Made by a program: the position numbers and the translations under genes. Positions 14,834-15,139 of a stretch of DNA of 15,139 nucleotides are shown here, one piece after another (position 1 is the stretch's first letter; each line of letters starts with the position of its first letter). The notes under the pieces were generated by a model. The model did not search any database, was not told the origin of the DNA, and worked only from the letters and a program-made list of their open reading frames with translations. Source of the stretch: Thermoleophilia bacterium (lineage in GTDB: Bacteria; Actinomycetota; Thermoleophilia; Gaiellales; Gaiellaceae); assembly GCA_029858755.1 (NCBI GenBank), contig JAOUEK010000008.1, positions 1-15,139 on the forward strand. The letters run 5' to 3'.

Positions 14834-15139
<306 letters not shown>

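Overview
The window is a gene-dense, very GC-rich stretch with strong G/C preference at third codon positions and frequent GTG starts. It fits a high-GC actinobacterium. The IleS variant, the MEP-pathway ispH and the gene set make me think of Thermoleophilia (Gaiellales or Solirubrobacterales) or a relative, but that placement is inference from composition and recalled protein style, not from a marker gene. I found no rRNA, tRNA, CRISPR array, insertion sequence or phage gene. No stretch longer than about 100 bases lacks a gene.

Layout, left to right. (1) Plus strand, 3-5136: the 3' nine-tenths of an isoleucyl-tRNA synthetase gene (5' end outside the window), then a Gfo/Idh/MocA-type oxidoreductase, then an alkaline-phosphatase-superfamily protein. 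Each junction is a 4-base stop/start overlap; the last start appears to be CTG. (2) Minus strand, 6694-5184: a two-gene ABC-2 exporter of the polysaccharide (Wzm/Wzt) type, with TGATG coupling. (3) Plus strand, 6693-9118: a family 2 glycosyltransferase and an FAD-dependent oxidoreductase of the UDP-galactopyranose mutase/amine oxidase type. (4) Minus strand, 11983-9102: an EamA (DMT) permease, ispH (last enzyme of the MEP isoprenoid pathway), and a second membrane-associated family 2 glycosyltransferase. (5) Plus strand, 12072-15139: lutA-lutB-lutC (L-lactate oxidation iron-sulfur complex), then the start of a molybdopterin bis-MGD oxidoreductase that runs off the right edge.

Functionally, 2717-10034 reads as a compact surface-glycan locus set between two housekeeping genes, ileS and ispH. 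It holds an exporter without a substrate-recognition domain, two GT2 enzymes, a Glf-like flavoenzyme, a nucleotide-sugar-type dehydrogenase and a phosphoesterase-fold protein. The combination of Wzm/Wzt, GT2 and a Glf-like enzyme recalls the galactan export module of mycobacteria, although the specific sugar cannot be read from sequence. The right end is catabolic and redox: lactate oxidation by LutABC beside a molybdoenzyme. The points most worth a second look are the KMSKS-less IleS, the apparent CTG start and altered metal-site motifs of the AlkP-fold protein, the overlapping divergent starts near 6693, and the promoter/hairpin arrangement before lutA. No clearly new defence or mobile system is visible.
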